Assembly: GCF_902498805.1 (NCBI RefSeq)
Contig: NZ_LR701587.1
Span: 55,335-119,334, forward strand
Reading direction: 5' to 3'
DNA from: Imperialibacter sp. EC-SDR9
GTDB lineage: Bacteria > Bacteroidota > Bacteroidia > Cytophagales > Cyclobacteriaceae
Length of the DNA: 64,000 nucleotides
Shown piece by piece: positions 44,245-53,338 of the stretch. The position numbers were made by a program, and so were the translations under genes. Position 1 is the stretch's first letter. Each line of letters begins with the position of its first letter. The notes below the pieces were generated by a model. It did not search any database and was not told the origin of the DNA. It was given only the letters and a program-made list of their open reading frames with translations.

Positions 44245-44739
44245 TTAGAATCTTTTTTCGTCATCTTCCTCGTCAGGACGGTCGTCAAAGCTACCTTCAA
44301 CTCTAGCTTCGCATGTCTCAAACTCCAACAGACCTTGCTCTTCATATTTTGCAAGTTGATCCATTGTTGCTTGGTAGTCTCCACTAGGTTCCATGTCCAG
44401 TGCTACGTATGATTGGGTGGCTCGTTCATATGTAATACCGAAGCCGTTCAAGGAATCTAAAATGGTTTCTTGCTCAGCCTTATCAAGGGTCTTTTCGAAA
44501 ATCACACGGAACGTTCGATGGCCAGCGTCTGTCACAAGCTCTCTTACCTCAGGTTTTAAGTCCTCAGAGTCTGCTGTCGCTCGGACAATATCTTGATAAT
44601 TTAGCCCATAAGCGTAAAAAAGGACATTTTCTATCCGATACAGATCATTCCCTAGTGGTTCCGCCCACATCGATTCTCCGCCAGTTCCCCAATGGTTTGG
44701 CAGGTCGATGTGCAATTTGACTAGTCCGTCTTCAGCCAT
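44245..44739 (-). CDS. DUF4265 family protein
   Basis: A 164-residue acidic protein. The sequence GESMWAEPLGNDLYRIENVLFYAYGLNYQDIVRA (pieces GESMWAEPLG and YAYGLNYQDIV) matches DUF4265. The end is strongly acidic (DDRPDEEDDEKRF). Function unknown. It is separated by 560 bp from the reverse transcriptase cassette and is probably not part of it. Confidence 0.8.
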   Translation of the reverse strand: MAEDGLVKLHIDLPNHWGTGGESMWAEPLGNDLYRIENVLFYAYGLNYQDIVRATADSEDLKPEVRELVTDAGHRTFRVIFEKTLDKAEQETILDSLNGFGITYERATQSYVALDMEPSGDYQATMDQLAKYEEQGLLEFETCEARVEGSFDDRPDEEDDEKRF

Positions 44740-44955
44740 TTATATGGTTTAATTTTTTCTGCAAGGCCTTGAAAAGCCTGCCTGTTGCACTATGCCCGCA
44801 AGAACTAGAAAGTTTGCCAATTCTTGCGTCCTGCATTCACGTCCCACAGACATTGAGCCTAACATCTCAGTATCGGCCTGCCCCACATACTCCTTACATC
44901 TCCCCCTCAAGTTACTACCAATTTCCGAAATATGCTTTGCGAACCTTCAATGAGT

Positions 44956-45324
44956 TCACCCCTTAATCACTATTGTCCCGTTTCTATACAGATCCAGTGC
45001 GCTGTTCAGCAACGCTTCGATGGTTTCCACTGGCAGGTCTTCGTTGGGGTTTACTCTGAATATCTTCATACGGGAGCGCTCGCCCGATTCCAGGTTTGGA
45101 TGATCGAGGTACTTTCCCTCAACGAAAAGGATATAGGGTTCTTCTGTTTTTTTGTCTGTCCACAGGTAGCAAAACATCTTTTTCCTGAAACAGAAGCAGG
45201 GCATTCCCCACTTCTGCGTTTCAGTTACGTTCGTGTCCGTAGCAAGGATCATACTGCGCAAGGCCAGCAGGCAGCTCTTGTTGGGTTCTTCCTTGTTCAG
45301 GTAGTAGTTGTCGATTTCTCGCAT
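44956..45324 (-). CDS. DUF1801 family protein
   Basis: A 122-residue protein with the family pattern (TETQKWGMPCFCFRKKMFCYLW, YILFVEGKYLDHPNLE and SRMKIFRVNP). It is a second, divergent DUF1801 member of this window. It lies near the GyrI-like gene on the same strand. Function unknown. Confidence 0.75.
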   Translation of the reverse strand: MREIDNYYLNKEEPNKSCLLALRSMILATDTNVTETQKWGMPCFCFRKKMFCYLWTDKKTEEPYILFVEGKYLDHPNLESGERSRMKIFRVNPNEDLPVETIEALLNSALDLYRNGTIVIKG

Positions 45325-45335
45325 TTTACGTCGGG

Positions 45336-45794
45336 TTACTTTACGGCCACTAAAAAGTCAACTTCTGCATTCGCTGGGTTTTGTGCCTTTTCGCCAAATA
45401 CTTAGAAGTCAGCCGAAAATGCCCTGTCCAAACCCATCGCCCATATTTTTATCCACTCCGAAACGATCAGTCCTTTTGTCAAGTCGCCTTTGGCGGTGAT
45501 TTTCACGTAGCTGCCACCCGGAAAAGCCCTGCCTACCATCCCATCAGGAATTGTCTCCAGACTTTCTACCTTACAGCCAAGGATGGCAGTATATGGTGCC
45601 ATGTGGTCGCCTTCATAGTCGGTGTAAAGTGAGTAAATGGTGCCATCCACTTTGCCGGGGATAGCATTTAGAAGTCCTTCTGAAAGGAACCTACCCCACA
45701 AGTCAGCAATGTCTTTGCCTCCACGTCCATTTTCATTGGTTGTTCTCACCGAGATTCCAATCATCTTAAAAGGGTCAATTTTTACTTTTTGCAT
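45336..45794 (-). pseudogene. GyrI-like (AraC effector-binding) protein with a premature TAA
   Basis: The gene starts at 45794 and reads 130 residues (KMIGISVRTTN, FPGGSYVKITAKGDL, IWAMGLDRAFSADF) before TAA at 45402-45404. The same frame then runs on for 21 codons to 45336 (VFGEKAQNPANAEVDFLVAVK), which is the usual C-terminal end of GyrI-like proteins. The TAA stands where homologues have Glu (GAA to TAA), so one base change probably truncates it. Such proteins bind small molecules, sometimes inhibiting gyrase or acting as effector-binding domains. The truncated product lacks the last beta-strand. Sequencing error or true nonsense mutation cannot be distinguished. Confidence 0.75.
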
Positions 45795-45833
45795 CGCTTA
45801 AATATTTTGATTTGCAACAAAGTTAGATGGCCC

Positions 45834-46559
45834 TTATGCCAAGGGTATGTCAGGGGTGGTTGACCATTTTTTTCGACACTGTTCAAAATATTGTTCCAGG
45901 GTAATTTTGTGTGGCTCAAATTGGCTGTCCGTTTGCAGTAAACTTTGAATACGGTCGAGCCTGAAGGCCCTGAAGTCTTTTTTTAGCCGGCAAAAGGCAA
46001 TGAGAATCCAGTTGCCCTGCGTGGTATACAGGGCGAAGGGCTCAATTTTTCGCTGGCTTTGCTGATTTTCTAACGACAGGTAATTGATCTCTACAACATG
46101 GTAGCTCGAAATAGCAGACTGGAGGTGAATAAGATGGTTGCTTGTCTTTTCATTTTCGCTGTTGTCCCGCACCTGCAATCGATCGGAGAGGAGCTCTGTC
46201 TTCGTTTTCAGTCCAAACTTTAGGATTGCCTTTATCTTGGTGGCTGCACTTTCGTAGTGCTCCACCAGCGACTGGTCCTTGTTCGCCCGAATCAATTTTT
46301 CGGCGATGACAATGGCGCTTGCTTCCTCTTCGGTAAACATCACCGGCGGTAGCTTGAAGCCGTCCATGATAGAATAACCCCTGCCTTCCTGAGTAACGAT
46401 GGGAATGCCTGATTGCTCAAGGGTTCGAATGTCCCGATAGACAGTTCTTATGCTCACCTGGTGCTTTTTTGCAATGTCCGTTGCAGTTACGAGTGGTTTC
46501 GACTGCAGCTGGGTGAGAATGGCCGTCAGCCTCGCAAGTCTGGGTTTGTCATCTGCCAT
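45834..46559 (-). CDS. YafY-type HTH-WYL transcriptional regulator
   Basis: A 241-residue regulator. The N-terminus has a DeoR/HTH-11 winged helix (ATDIAKKHQVSIRTVYRDIRTLEQSGIPI) followed by a WYL-type domain (YHVVEINYLSLENQQSQRKIEPFALY). WYL proteins commonly sense nucleotides or other ligands. It starts on the minus strand just upstream of the GyrI-like gene (40 bp gap) and may regulate it. Confidence 0.86.
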   Translation of the reverse strand: MADDKPRLARLTAILTQLQSKPLVTATDIAKKHQVSIRTVYRDIRTLEQSGIPIVTQEGRGYSIMDGFKLPPVMFTEEEASAIVIAEKLIRANKDQSLVEHYESAATKIKAILKFGLKTKTELLSDRLQVRDNSENEKTSNHLIHLQSAISSYHVVEINYLSLENQQSQRKIEPFALYTTQGNWILIAFCRLKKDFRAFRLDRIQSLLQTDSQFEPHKITLEQYFEQCRKKWSTTPDIPLA

Positions 46560-46651
46560 TTTATTCCTCCTTTCTGTAGCTCAACCTTTCCTGTCATGTA
46601 AGCCAGATCGCTGTTGGTATTAAAGGTCATCTTTTGTAGCTCTCATTCCTG

Positions 46652-46700
46652 CAAAAAAATGGGACGCTTGTCTCTCCCGAGGCAGGCGTCCCAAAAAAAA
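46652..46700. terminator. Bidirectional terminator beside the FAAL gene
   Basis: GGGACGC (46661-46667) and GCGTCCC (46686-46692) form a strong stem, with an A run on the left and a long A run on the right (T run on the minus strand). On the minus strand it begins about 25 bp after the stop of the FAAL gene at 46717. Confidence 0.78.
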
Positions 46701-46716
46701 GAGCTGCTCGCTTCTA

Positions 46717-49700
46717 TCAGGAAGCTATTTTCACATCCTTTTCTAATAATTCCACATCTATAATTTCCTTGCTAATCATAAATGTCAACATGCCTCTTAC
46801 GGTTTCTTCAAGTGTAGGGTCGAGTACTCCGTGAGGCGACCTGACTTTGGCTTCACAATACGACTCGTTGCTATAGCGCTTGAACTCCATGGAAGAGATA
46901 TTATTGACAGACCTTACCAGGAAGTCGAGCAGCGGAAACAGGAGGTCTTCCTTTCCGCATTTGCCCACAATTTCAGGCACAAACTTTGGCAGTTCAAACC
47001 CTTTGAACTCCCTGCCCGTCAGCTTGGTGATGATGTCGGTAATGTCTTTCATGCGTGCGTATTCGTCACGGGTCACATGGAAGGTTTTGTTGACCGAATC
47101 GGGCAGTTCTGAGATGGCCACCACATTACTGGCCACAATGTCCACAGGGGTAAAGCTAACCTGGTTGAACGAGTTGACAGTGATGCCGTGGTTGATCATG
47201 AAGGCAATCAGTCGGATGGAAATGTCGAAGTTGTTTCCACCGCCATACACCGAAGGGGTAATAAGCGCAGGCCTGAACACCCGTGCCTGTAGCCCCTGCT
47301 TCATGGCGTCGAACACGATTTGCTCCGACACCCATTTGGTCTGGCTGTAACCAAAGTCAAGCAGATCCAGCGAATTGCAGGTATCAGTTTCAAAAAGTGT
47401 GTCTTTTACAGCCCAGCCAAAAATGAAGGTGGTGGACACGTGATTGAGAATCTTGGGGTTGCCATCCAGCGCCAGCTTGATTATTTCGTTGGTGCCATAC
47501 ACATTGGTGTCCCACATTTTGTCATAGTTGAACAGGTAGTTCACAAGGGCGCCATTGTTGTAAATGGTGTGCGTGTTGGTCGCCAGATAGTCCCAGGTTT
47601 TCTTATCCAGGCCCAGCTGAGGTTTGCCCAGGTCGCCGCATACAGCCACCACCCTTTTCTCGAACTCCGCCAGGTATTCACATTCCGGAACATTCGAAAG
47701 GTCGAAGGCCTCTTTCAGTCTGGCCAGCCCTTTCTTCTCGTCGTCAGCCCTCACAAGCACATATATGGTGTCGGTGGTTTGCTGCAGCAAGCTTTTCAAA
47801 ATAAACGGCCCCAGGAAGCCTGTTCCACCTGTTAGCAGGATCTTACCACTTTTCAGGTGGGCTGGGTCGTACTGAGGGGTTTTTGGCTTAAACGACAGCT
47901 TGGTATCCTGCAGCATTCGCTTCTGTTCGAAGGCATTGTGCTCTTTCTGAAGCTTGAGAATGGTCTTCTTGAGGCGGTTGATAGCGAGAATGGATGAGGT
48001 GCTGAATTGTTCCATCAAATCGAAGAATTCAGAAACACTTATTTCCTGCAGCAGGCGGGCATCAATTTCCGAGGCCAGCTGGGCCGCTCCACTATCCTTA
48101 ATAAGCTCCTTCACATCGTGAATGAGCACCACCAGATCGAGAGAGTCGAGCACATGCACCAAAGAGTAGGTTTCGGTGCCGGTGAACCCATACTTTTTCA
48201 AAATCTCGTCAAATTGTGTGTTCGTTAACCGGGCTCTTGGAGCATCTGTGTTTTGCTCGACCAGGTTGTGGTTTTCAATTACCTCCAACTCACCATTGGT
48301 CCAAAGCTGCTTGGTCTTCTGGCGCATGATTTTTCCCGAGGTGGTCTTCGGAATACTTTTGGTGTTAGTGAAGGTGATTTGCGAAGGGATAATGTTTAGC
48401 CTCTCACGGATCTGGTCAGCAATTTTCTTGTGGTCAGGGATTTCATTTTTGCGTTTAAGCCCAGCCACAATCACGAGCTTTTCCTCGCCGTTTTCTTCGT
48501 TGGCAAATGCCGCCACATAACCCTCTCTAATATTGCTGCTCGATTCTTCAACAATTTGCTCAATGTCCTGCGGATAGTAATTGGCTCCACGGATAATGAT
48601 CATGTCCTTGGCTCTGCCGCAGATGTAGAGCTCCTGCTCATGCAAAAAGCCCAGGTCGCCAGTTCTCAAAAAGGTGTGCGTCGCACTGCCGTTTTCACTT
48701 GCTATTCGGGCTTCAAAGTATTCTTTGTTCAGTTCAGGTTTTCCCCAATAGCCAAGCCCCTTGCTGGGGCCTGCCAGCCACACTTCACCCACCTTGTTTT
48801 CGCCAAGGTCAATACGGGAATTGGGATCCACTATTCTCACAATCTGGTCTCTGAGGGGCTTGCCGCAGCTCATGATTTGGGTTATGTCACCTGCCTGTCC
48901 GTTCTCGAATTTGAGCTCATGATTAATGAGTGAGTTGGTGAGCACCGACACTGATTTTCCGCCCCGCTGCGAAACTGCCAGTGTATTTTCTGCGAGGCCA
49001 TAGGCTGCGCCCAGTGCTGTTTCTTTCAGCCCACATGCGCTGAATTTTTCAAGAAACTTATAGAAAGTGACTGCCCTGACGGGTTCTGCGGCGGTCATGA
49101 GGTTTGAAAGTGAGCTTAGGTCCAGCGAGGCGAATACTTCATCCGACACTCTGCCCGGCTGGAGCAGGTAGTCGTAAGCAAAGTTGGGTGCGGAGGAATG
49201 CGTGGCCTTGTATTTTGAAATGGTTTCGAGCCAAAGCACCGGCTTTCTGATGAAATCAAGCGTGGAGAAGCCAATAGAGGTGCCCCCTTTCATGATGATG
49301 AACAGGTGATAGCCGATCAGCCCCATGTCGTGGTATTGTGGCAGCCAGGTAACAGTTACCGGGGGCTCCGACAATACGTTCTCTGCGTTGTTCTCAAGGT
49401 TTTCATGCGAAATCATTACCCCTTTTGGATCGGTGGTAGAGCCTGAGGTGTACTGAAGAAAGAGAAACGACGACTCCCGTTCGTAGTTGGTCGCACTGGT
49501 TTCGTGTGTAAATTCAGAGGTATTGATCCACGGCAGCTTGGTCAGTATGGTTTTCTCCACAATGTTGTTTCGATCCATGTTCAACTTGAGCGACCAATAA
49601 TATTCTCCATTGGTGAGGACGGCCACGGCGCCACAATCTTTGGCGATATGCTCCATTTTGTAGTACGCCGACTGGAAACCCGAAGAAGTAGGAGGGTAGG

Positions 49701-49965
49701 TAGGCACGGGCACCAACCCCAGGCGAACGCACGCAACAAACGAGACAATCATTTCAATGCCCGCAGGATAGGTAATCAATATCCTGTCGTCTTTTTTGAA
49801 TTTGTAATTCTCGGCCAGATTGGATGCCACAATTCTTACGGCTTTTTCAAACTCTTCGTAGGTGTATTTTTCAACTGATTTTCCATTGATATCCAGAAAC
49901 TCAAAAAGTAGTTTATCGGGCGTTTTCTGAACCCAATGGTTCAACTTATCGGAAAGGGTAGGCAT
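46717..49965 (-). CDS. Fatty acyl-AMP ligase / carrier / thioester reductase fusion
   Basis: A 1082-residue, three-module enzyme. Residues 1-560 are an adenylating ligase of the fatty acyl-AMP type (ATP motif YTSGSTTDPKG 172-182, WLPQYHDMGLIG 207-218 characteristic of FAALs, Lys545 in TTSGKIMR). Residues ~580-655 look like a carrier domain with the phosphopantetheine-attachment Ser608 (DSLDL). Residues ~705-1060 are an NAD(P)-dependent thioester reductase (TGGTGFLG at 712-719, FGYSQTKWVSEQ for the Tyr-Lys pair). It should activate a fatty acid, hold it as a thioester and release it as aldehyde or alcohol. The desaturase gene 128 bp upstream on the same strand suggests a shared lipid product. 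Confidence 0.88.
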   Translation of the reverse strand: MPTLSDKLNHWVQKTPDKLLFEFLDINGKSVEKYTYEEFEKAVRIVASNLAENYKFKKDDRILITYPAGIEMIVSFVACVRLGLVPVPTYPPTSSGFQSAYYKMEHIAKDCGAVAVLTNGEYYWSLKLNMDRNNIVEKTILTKLPWINTSEFTHETSATNYERESSFLFLQYTSGSTTDPKGVMISHENLENNAENVLSEPPVTVTWLPQYHDMGLIGYHLFIIMKGGTSIGFSTLDFIRKPVLWLETISKYKATHSSAPNFAYDYLLQPGRVSDEVFASLDLSSLSNLMTAAEPVRAVTFYKFLEKFSACGLKETALGAAYGLAENTLAVSQRGGKSVSVLTNSLINHELKFENGQAGDITQIMSCGKPLRDQIVRIVDPNSRIDLGENKVGEVWLAGPSKGLGYWGKPELNKEYFEARIASENGSATHTFLRTGDLGFLHEQELYICGRAKDMIIIRGANYYPQDIEQIVEESSSNIREGYVAAFANEENGEEKLVIVAGLKRKNEIPDHKKIADQIRERLNIIPSQITFTNTKSIPKTTSGKIMRQKTKQLWTNGELEVIENHNLVEQNTDAPRARLTNTQFDEILKKYGFTGTETYSLVHVLDSLDLVVLIHDVKELIKDSGAAQLASEIDARLLQEISVSEFFDLMEQFSTSSILAINRLKKTILKLQKEHNAFEQKRMLQDTKLSFKPKTPQYDPAHLKSGKILLTGGTGFLGPFILKSLLQQTTDTIYVLVRADDEKKGLARLKEAFDLSNVPECEYLAEFEKRVVAVCGDLGKPQLGLDKKTWDYLATNTHTIYNNGALVNYLFNYDKMWDTNVYGTNEIIKLALDGNPKILNHVSTTFIFGWAVKDTLFETDTCNSLDLLDFGYSQTKWVSEQIVFDAMKQGLQARVFRPALITPSVYGGGNNFDISIRLIAFMINHGITVNSFNQVSFTPVDIVASNVVAISELPDSVNKTFHVTRDEYARMKDITDIITKLTGREFKGFELPKFVPEIVGKCGKEDLLFPLLDFLVRSVNNISSMEFKRYSNESYCEAKVRSPHGVLDPTLEETVRGMLTFMISKEIIDVELLEKDVKIAS

Positions 49966-50093
49966 AGATCAAGCGGTTTTTGGGATGATAATATGTTAGA
50001 TAGATATAGGTTGTTAGGTATGAATATAAAAAATTGGCTTAATAGTGAGCTTCCGGTCGAAAAAAAGATGGATGTTGCGTCTGTCAAGCCTGG

Positions 50094-51140
50094 TTATTTT
50101 GTAGACAAGCTAAGGTTTTGCAGGTGCCCATAGTGCTCCCTGATGGCATCAAATATCGTTTTATTCTGTTTGTAAAATACACCGTGTTTTTCAGCTATCG
50201 GTTGAATCAGCTTTGTAAGCTCACGGTAGTGCGTATGGCATACACGGGGAGCCAAATGATGAGCCACGTGCATGTGCAGTCCGCCATAAAACCAATTGCC
50301 AACCGTGCTGTTCAGCGAGTGGTCGGAGGTGGTGGCAAACACATGATAGATGAAATGGTCGTACTCATCTCTGTCCAGGGGAAATTCGTTCAACCGCAAT
50401 GGGTGCTCTACCTGTATGATGGTGGCTCCAATCACGCCAATCACCAATTGCCAGGCCACAAAAGAGGCGATGATCAGCCCTGTCGGCACACCTATAAAAT
50501 AGATTGGCAACAATAGCACATAGCCGATGTAGGCCAACTTAAAAACAAAGAGCTTGACATACTCCACGCGGGGATGCTTCTTTCCTTTCAGGCCATTGAG
50601 GAATGGGAAGAAAAAGCATTCGAAATCTTTGATAAAAATGTAATCAAGGGAGAAGAAACTGTAGACCACAAAAAGGTAAAAATGCTGAAACCTGTGGATG
50701 AGTTTATGCTCATGATGTGGCGTGTACCGCAGTAGCCCACGAGCAACAAGCCCGTCATCTTCGCCTTTAATATTGATGAAATTGTGGTGCTGTTGGTTGT
50801 GAAGTTGGCGCCACATGTATGAGTTGATACCACAGAGGTCGAAGGTGTAGCGAAGAAGTTTTCTTACCCGTTCGTTTTCAAAAATAGACAAATGATTGGC
50901 ATCGTGGGCAATATTCAGCAGGATGAATAAGTGCGAAAACAGGTGAAAGCCGTAGAGCAGCACGAACATCGAAGGCGAGGTGCTAAAAGAGTAAAGCAAT
51001 ACTAAACTTCCCACCCACCAAACGGCAGCGATCGCCAGCTTCGCTTTCATTTGACCATTGGCATACCTTGAAATGCCATTTTTTTCAAAATACTGGTCAA
51101 TGGCTTCGTACAATTCCTTTTTAAAGGCAGTTGAAATCAT
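50094..51140 (-). CDS. Membrane fatty-acid desaturase
   Basis: A 348-residue integral membrane protein with the iron-binding His boxes of the fatty-acid desaturase family: HDANH, HNQQHH and HVAHH, plus HMHV nearby. Four or so membrane helices lie between (FVLLYGFHLFSHLFILLN, FLFVVYSFFSLDYIF, LAYIGYVLLLPIYFIGVP). The last gene of a pair with the FAAL/reductase at 46717-49965, it may act on the acyl chain carried there. This pairing recalls the FAAL-desaturase arrangement of terminal-alkyne and polyyne pathways; that is inference. Confidence 0.87.
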   Translation of the reverse strand: MISTAFKKELYEAIDQYFEKNGISRYANGQMKAKLAIAAVWWVGSLVLLYSFSTSPSMFVLLYGFHLFSHLFILLNIAHDANHLSIFENERVRKLLRYTFDLCGINSYMWRQLHNQQHHNFINIKGEDDGLVARGLLRYTPHHEHKLIHRFQHFYLFVVYSFFSLDYIFIKDFECFFFPFLNGLKGKKHPRVEYVKLFVFKLAYIGYVLLLPIYFIGVPTGLIIASFVAWQLVIGVIGATIIQVEHPLRLNEFPLDRDEYDHFIYHVFATTSDHSLNSTVGNWFYGGLHMHVAHHLAPRVCHTHYRELTKLIQPIAEKHGVFYKQNKTIFDAIREHYGHLQNLSLSTK

Positions 51141-51445
51141 GGTAGCATAAAAAGTGAAAGACCGGGCGTTAAAAAATTGCCTGGCACAATATAGGCTAAC
51201 AGTTAGAGTTTTTCAACTACGGATTTAAATGGCTAGTGCACAACAATTTCTATAGGTAAAAGGTATGCCCTATATTTCAGTGGCGAGAATCTTTTTTTAA
51301 GGTGATGCACTGATGTAAGCCTAAAACGATTTTGCCTACTATTCCATATCGTATTGGCATACTATGGAACTGGCAAGCCCAATTAATATGAACAAAAAAG
51401 CCTTGACTTTCTGGCCAGGGCTTCTTGCTTTAGCTGGAGAAGAGA
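51141..51445. other. Intergenic region with dyad and terminator
   Basis: 305 bp without a gene. A 7-bp inverted repeat TTCCATA/TATGGAA (51342-51369) could be an operator upstream of the desaturase gene, and the terminator of the DoxX gene lies near 51392-51425. Confidence 0.45.
51392..51425 (-). terminator. Terminator of the DoxX gene
   Basis: On the minus strand AGCCCTG...CAAGGCT (one mismatch) is followed by TTTTTT, about 20 bp beyond the DoxX stop at 51446. Confidence 0.55.
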
Positions 51446-51829
51446 CTAGGCAGCAACGGCCACTTTAGTTTCAGCCATTTTGCCGAGATAGATTCTCGAT
51501 ACCACTAAAAGGGCTAAAAATATTACCGGGCCTGCCACTACTGAACCCGGGTCACCACTTGCAGTGTGGGCAATAGCTGCTGAAATGAAGGTAATACCAA
51601 AACCGGCGTAGGCCCATTCTTTCACCCTCTGGGGAAATTGTGGAACCAGCAGCACGGTGGCACCCACTAGTTTAGCCACGCCTAACTCCATGCGGAAGTA
51701 GCCCGGAAAACCCAGATGAGTAAAACCTTCCGCCACCTCCGGATTCATAAAATACATCATGCCGCTCATCACCATCATCGCACTTACAATGCCAGTGGCA
51801 ATCCAGTATATCACTTTGTCTTTTTTCAT
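51446..51829 (-). CDS. DoxX family membrane protein
   Basis: A 127-residue protein with four membrane segments (IATGIVSAMMVMSGMMYFM, VAKLVGATVLLVPQF, WAYAGFGITFISAAIAHTA, VVAGPVIFLALLVVSRIYL), characteristic of the DoxX/DoxD-like family. Members often act with redox or thiol stress systems. It is divergent from an HxlR-type regulator; the shared promoter region holds matching boxes on both strands, so it is the obvious target of that regulator. Confidence 0.85.
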   Translation of the reverse strand: MKKDKVIYWIATGIVSAMMVMSGMMYFMNPEVAEGFTHLGFPGYFRMELGVAKLVGATVLLVPQFPQRVKEWAYAGFGITFISAAIAHTASGDPGSVVAGPVIFLALLVVSRIYLGKMAETKVAVAA

Positions 51830-51853
51830 TTTGATTGTTTTAAATGTGTACTA

Positions 51854-51885
51854 TTTGTTTGACAATGCAAACTTATCTACATTTG
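51854..51885 (+). promoter_or_regulatory. Promoter of the HxlR gene (Bacteroidota-type)
   Basis: TTTG (51854-51857), 20-bp spacer, TACATTTG (51878-51885) match the TTTG / TAnnTTTG consensus of Bacteroidota. On the opposite strand TAAGTTTG (51868-51875) may serve the DoxX gene, so the divergent promoters overlap. Confidence 0.6.
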
Positions 51886-51902
51886 ATATACAATATATAT
51901 CA

Positions 51903-51918
51903 CTATACTTTTGTATAG
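51903..51918. promoter_or_regulatory. Candidate HxlR operator
   Basis: CTATAC-TTTT-GTATAG is a perfect 6-bp inverted repeat. It lies just after the predicted HxlR promoter and in front of the gene start at 51951; a related half site GGTATAG follows at 51930. The position suits repression of the HxlR/DoxX region. Confidence 0.5.
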
Positions 51919-51950
51919 CACTAACCTTTGGTATAGTAAAGCGAAGTGAC

Positions 51951-52325
51951 ATGGAAAAACCTGAAGTATTCGAGCCCGTTGAACACCAACTAAACACGGA
52001 ATCCTGCACCAGGGCACTACTTCCGGTGCGGGATGCCCTGGAAGTATTAAGCGGTAAATGGAAGCTACAGATTATTATCTCACTTTCCTTCGGAACCAAA
52101 AGGTTTAGGGAAATGGGGAGAGAAGTGACCGGTATCACCGACAAAATGCTATCGAAGGAGCTGAGGGACCTGGAAGAAAACATGCTGGTAAAGCGTACGG
52201 TCAAAGATTCATTTCCCCCGTCGGTTGAATACAATTTAACGGAGCACGGCAAAACACTCCAAAAGGTCATTGGCGAGCTTCGGGAGTGGGGGGTAATGCA
52301 CAGGGAAAAGATCATGGGGGAATGA
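51951..52325 (+). CDS. HxlR family transcriptional regulator
   Basis: A 124-residue winged-helix protein. The HTH and family block (EVLSGKWKLQIIISLSFGTKRF, ITDKMLSKELRDLEENMLV and SVEYNLTEHGKTL) are typical of HxlR regulators, which often sense redox or electrophile stress through a Cys; here a Cys lies near the start (TESCTRALLPV). The ATG at 51951 is preferred because the longer frame (51759) crosses the divergent DoxX promoter. It probably controls the adjacent DoxX gene. Confidence 0.9.
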   Translation: MEKPEVFEPVEHQLNTESCTRALLPVRDALEVLSGKWKLQIIISLSFGTKRFREMGREVTGITDKMLSKELRDLEENMLVKRTVKDSFPPSVEYNLTEHGKTLQKVIGELREWGVMHREKIMGE

Positions 52326-52413
52326 AGGTATTGTCGCTTCGTAAGTTCTTAAAGTGAGAAAGCCCATTGTTTCTAACTGCTACATCATTCTGCGATAGAC
52401 AAATGTGATATTG

Positions 52414-53265
52414 ATGAAATCTACTTTGATTTCCTGCCTCTTTTTTTTGACGCTGTGCGCAGGTTGCACCGTACCACCCTATTCTCGCCAGGATATAGAA
52501 AAACTAAGTGGGCTGCCTGTGGGAAACGGTATGACCTTGCACCCGACTGAAAAATGGATGCTGATTTCCCGCCCTTCTGAGTTTACCAATGAGGCAAATG
52601 GCAAACCATTCTACAAAATCTATTTTCTCGAACTTGGTGAGGACGGATGGGGAGAACCACAAACTGTTTCTTTTGAAAGCCGGTTCAACGACTATCACCC
52701 TGTTATCTCACCTGATGGCAAGTGGGTCTATTTCAATTCAGACCGTCCGCCTCCAGGCGAAATCCTGCCTGCCGAAAAGATGAACATATGGAGGGTAGCT
52801 ATTCGCCCTAACGCATTTTCAACGCCGGAGTACCTAACGGACATCAATACTGAACACCACGAATCTTATCCCTCCGTTACTGGCGAGGACGTTCTTTATT
52901 TTAACTCCGACCGGCCCGGGGGCAAAGGATCCATGGATTTCTATCGGGCGTCGCCTATCGGTAATGGCTTTTCGGCTCCCGAATTGGTTGCGGCGTTGAA
53001 TACGGCAGACAGCGAAAACGATTTAACCATCGACGCCCTTGAGCGCTTCGTTGTATTCAACCGGTACCTGTTCGACACAAACGAAGTCGACCTTTTCATT
53101 AGCAACAATCAGAACGGCTTATGGACGGATCCTGTGCCACTGGAGAGGGCTAACCAAGCGGACGTCTGGGAGCTAACGCCCACCTTGCCGCCCGGTGGCA
53201 CTTATTTGCTGATAGAGGTAGATGGAAAAATTCAGGTGTCTTTGATGGATGATGTTTTAGAATAG
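52414..53265 (+). CDS. PD40-repeat lipoprotein
   Basis: A 283-residue lipoprotein. It starts with a lipobox (LTLCAGC) and contains a beta-propeller of PD40/TolB-like repeats (VISPDGKWVYFNSD, DVLYFNSDRPGGKG, and ALERFVVFNRYLF). Such lipoproteins sit in the outer or inner membrane facing the periplasm; role unknown. The ATG at 52414 is chosen, since the upstream GTG start at 52405 adds only three residues. Confidence 0.75.
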   Translation: MKSTLISCLFFLTLCAGCTVPPYSRQDIEKLSGLPVGNGMTLHPTEKWMLISRPSEFTNEANGKPFYKIYFLELGEDGWGEPQTVSFESRFNDYHPVISPDGKWVYFNSDRPPPGEILPAEKMNIWRVAIRPNAFSTPEYLTDINTEHHESYPSVTGEDVLYFNSDRPGGKGSMDFYRASPIGNGFSAPELVAALNTADSENDLTIDALERFVVFNRYLFDTNEVDLFISNNQNGLWTDPVPLERANQADVWELTPTLPPGGTYLLIEVDGKIQVSLMDDVLE

Positions 53266-53338
53266 CATAGCTAAAAGGATCGGAGACAGGATGGTCAGCT
53301 TCGGTCTTCCGACTTCGGGCTCCCGCCTCCTCACTTCC

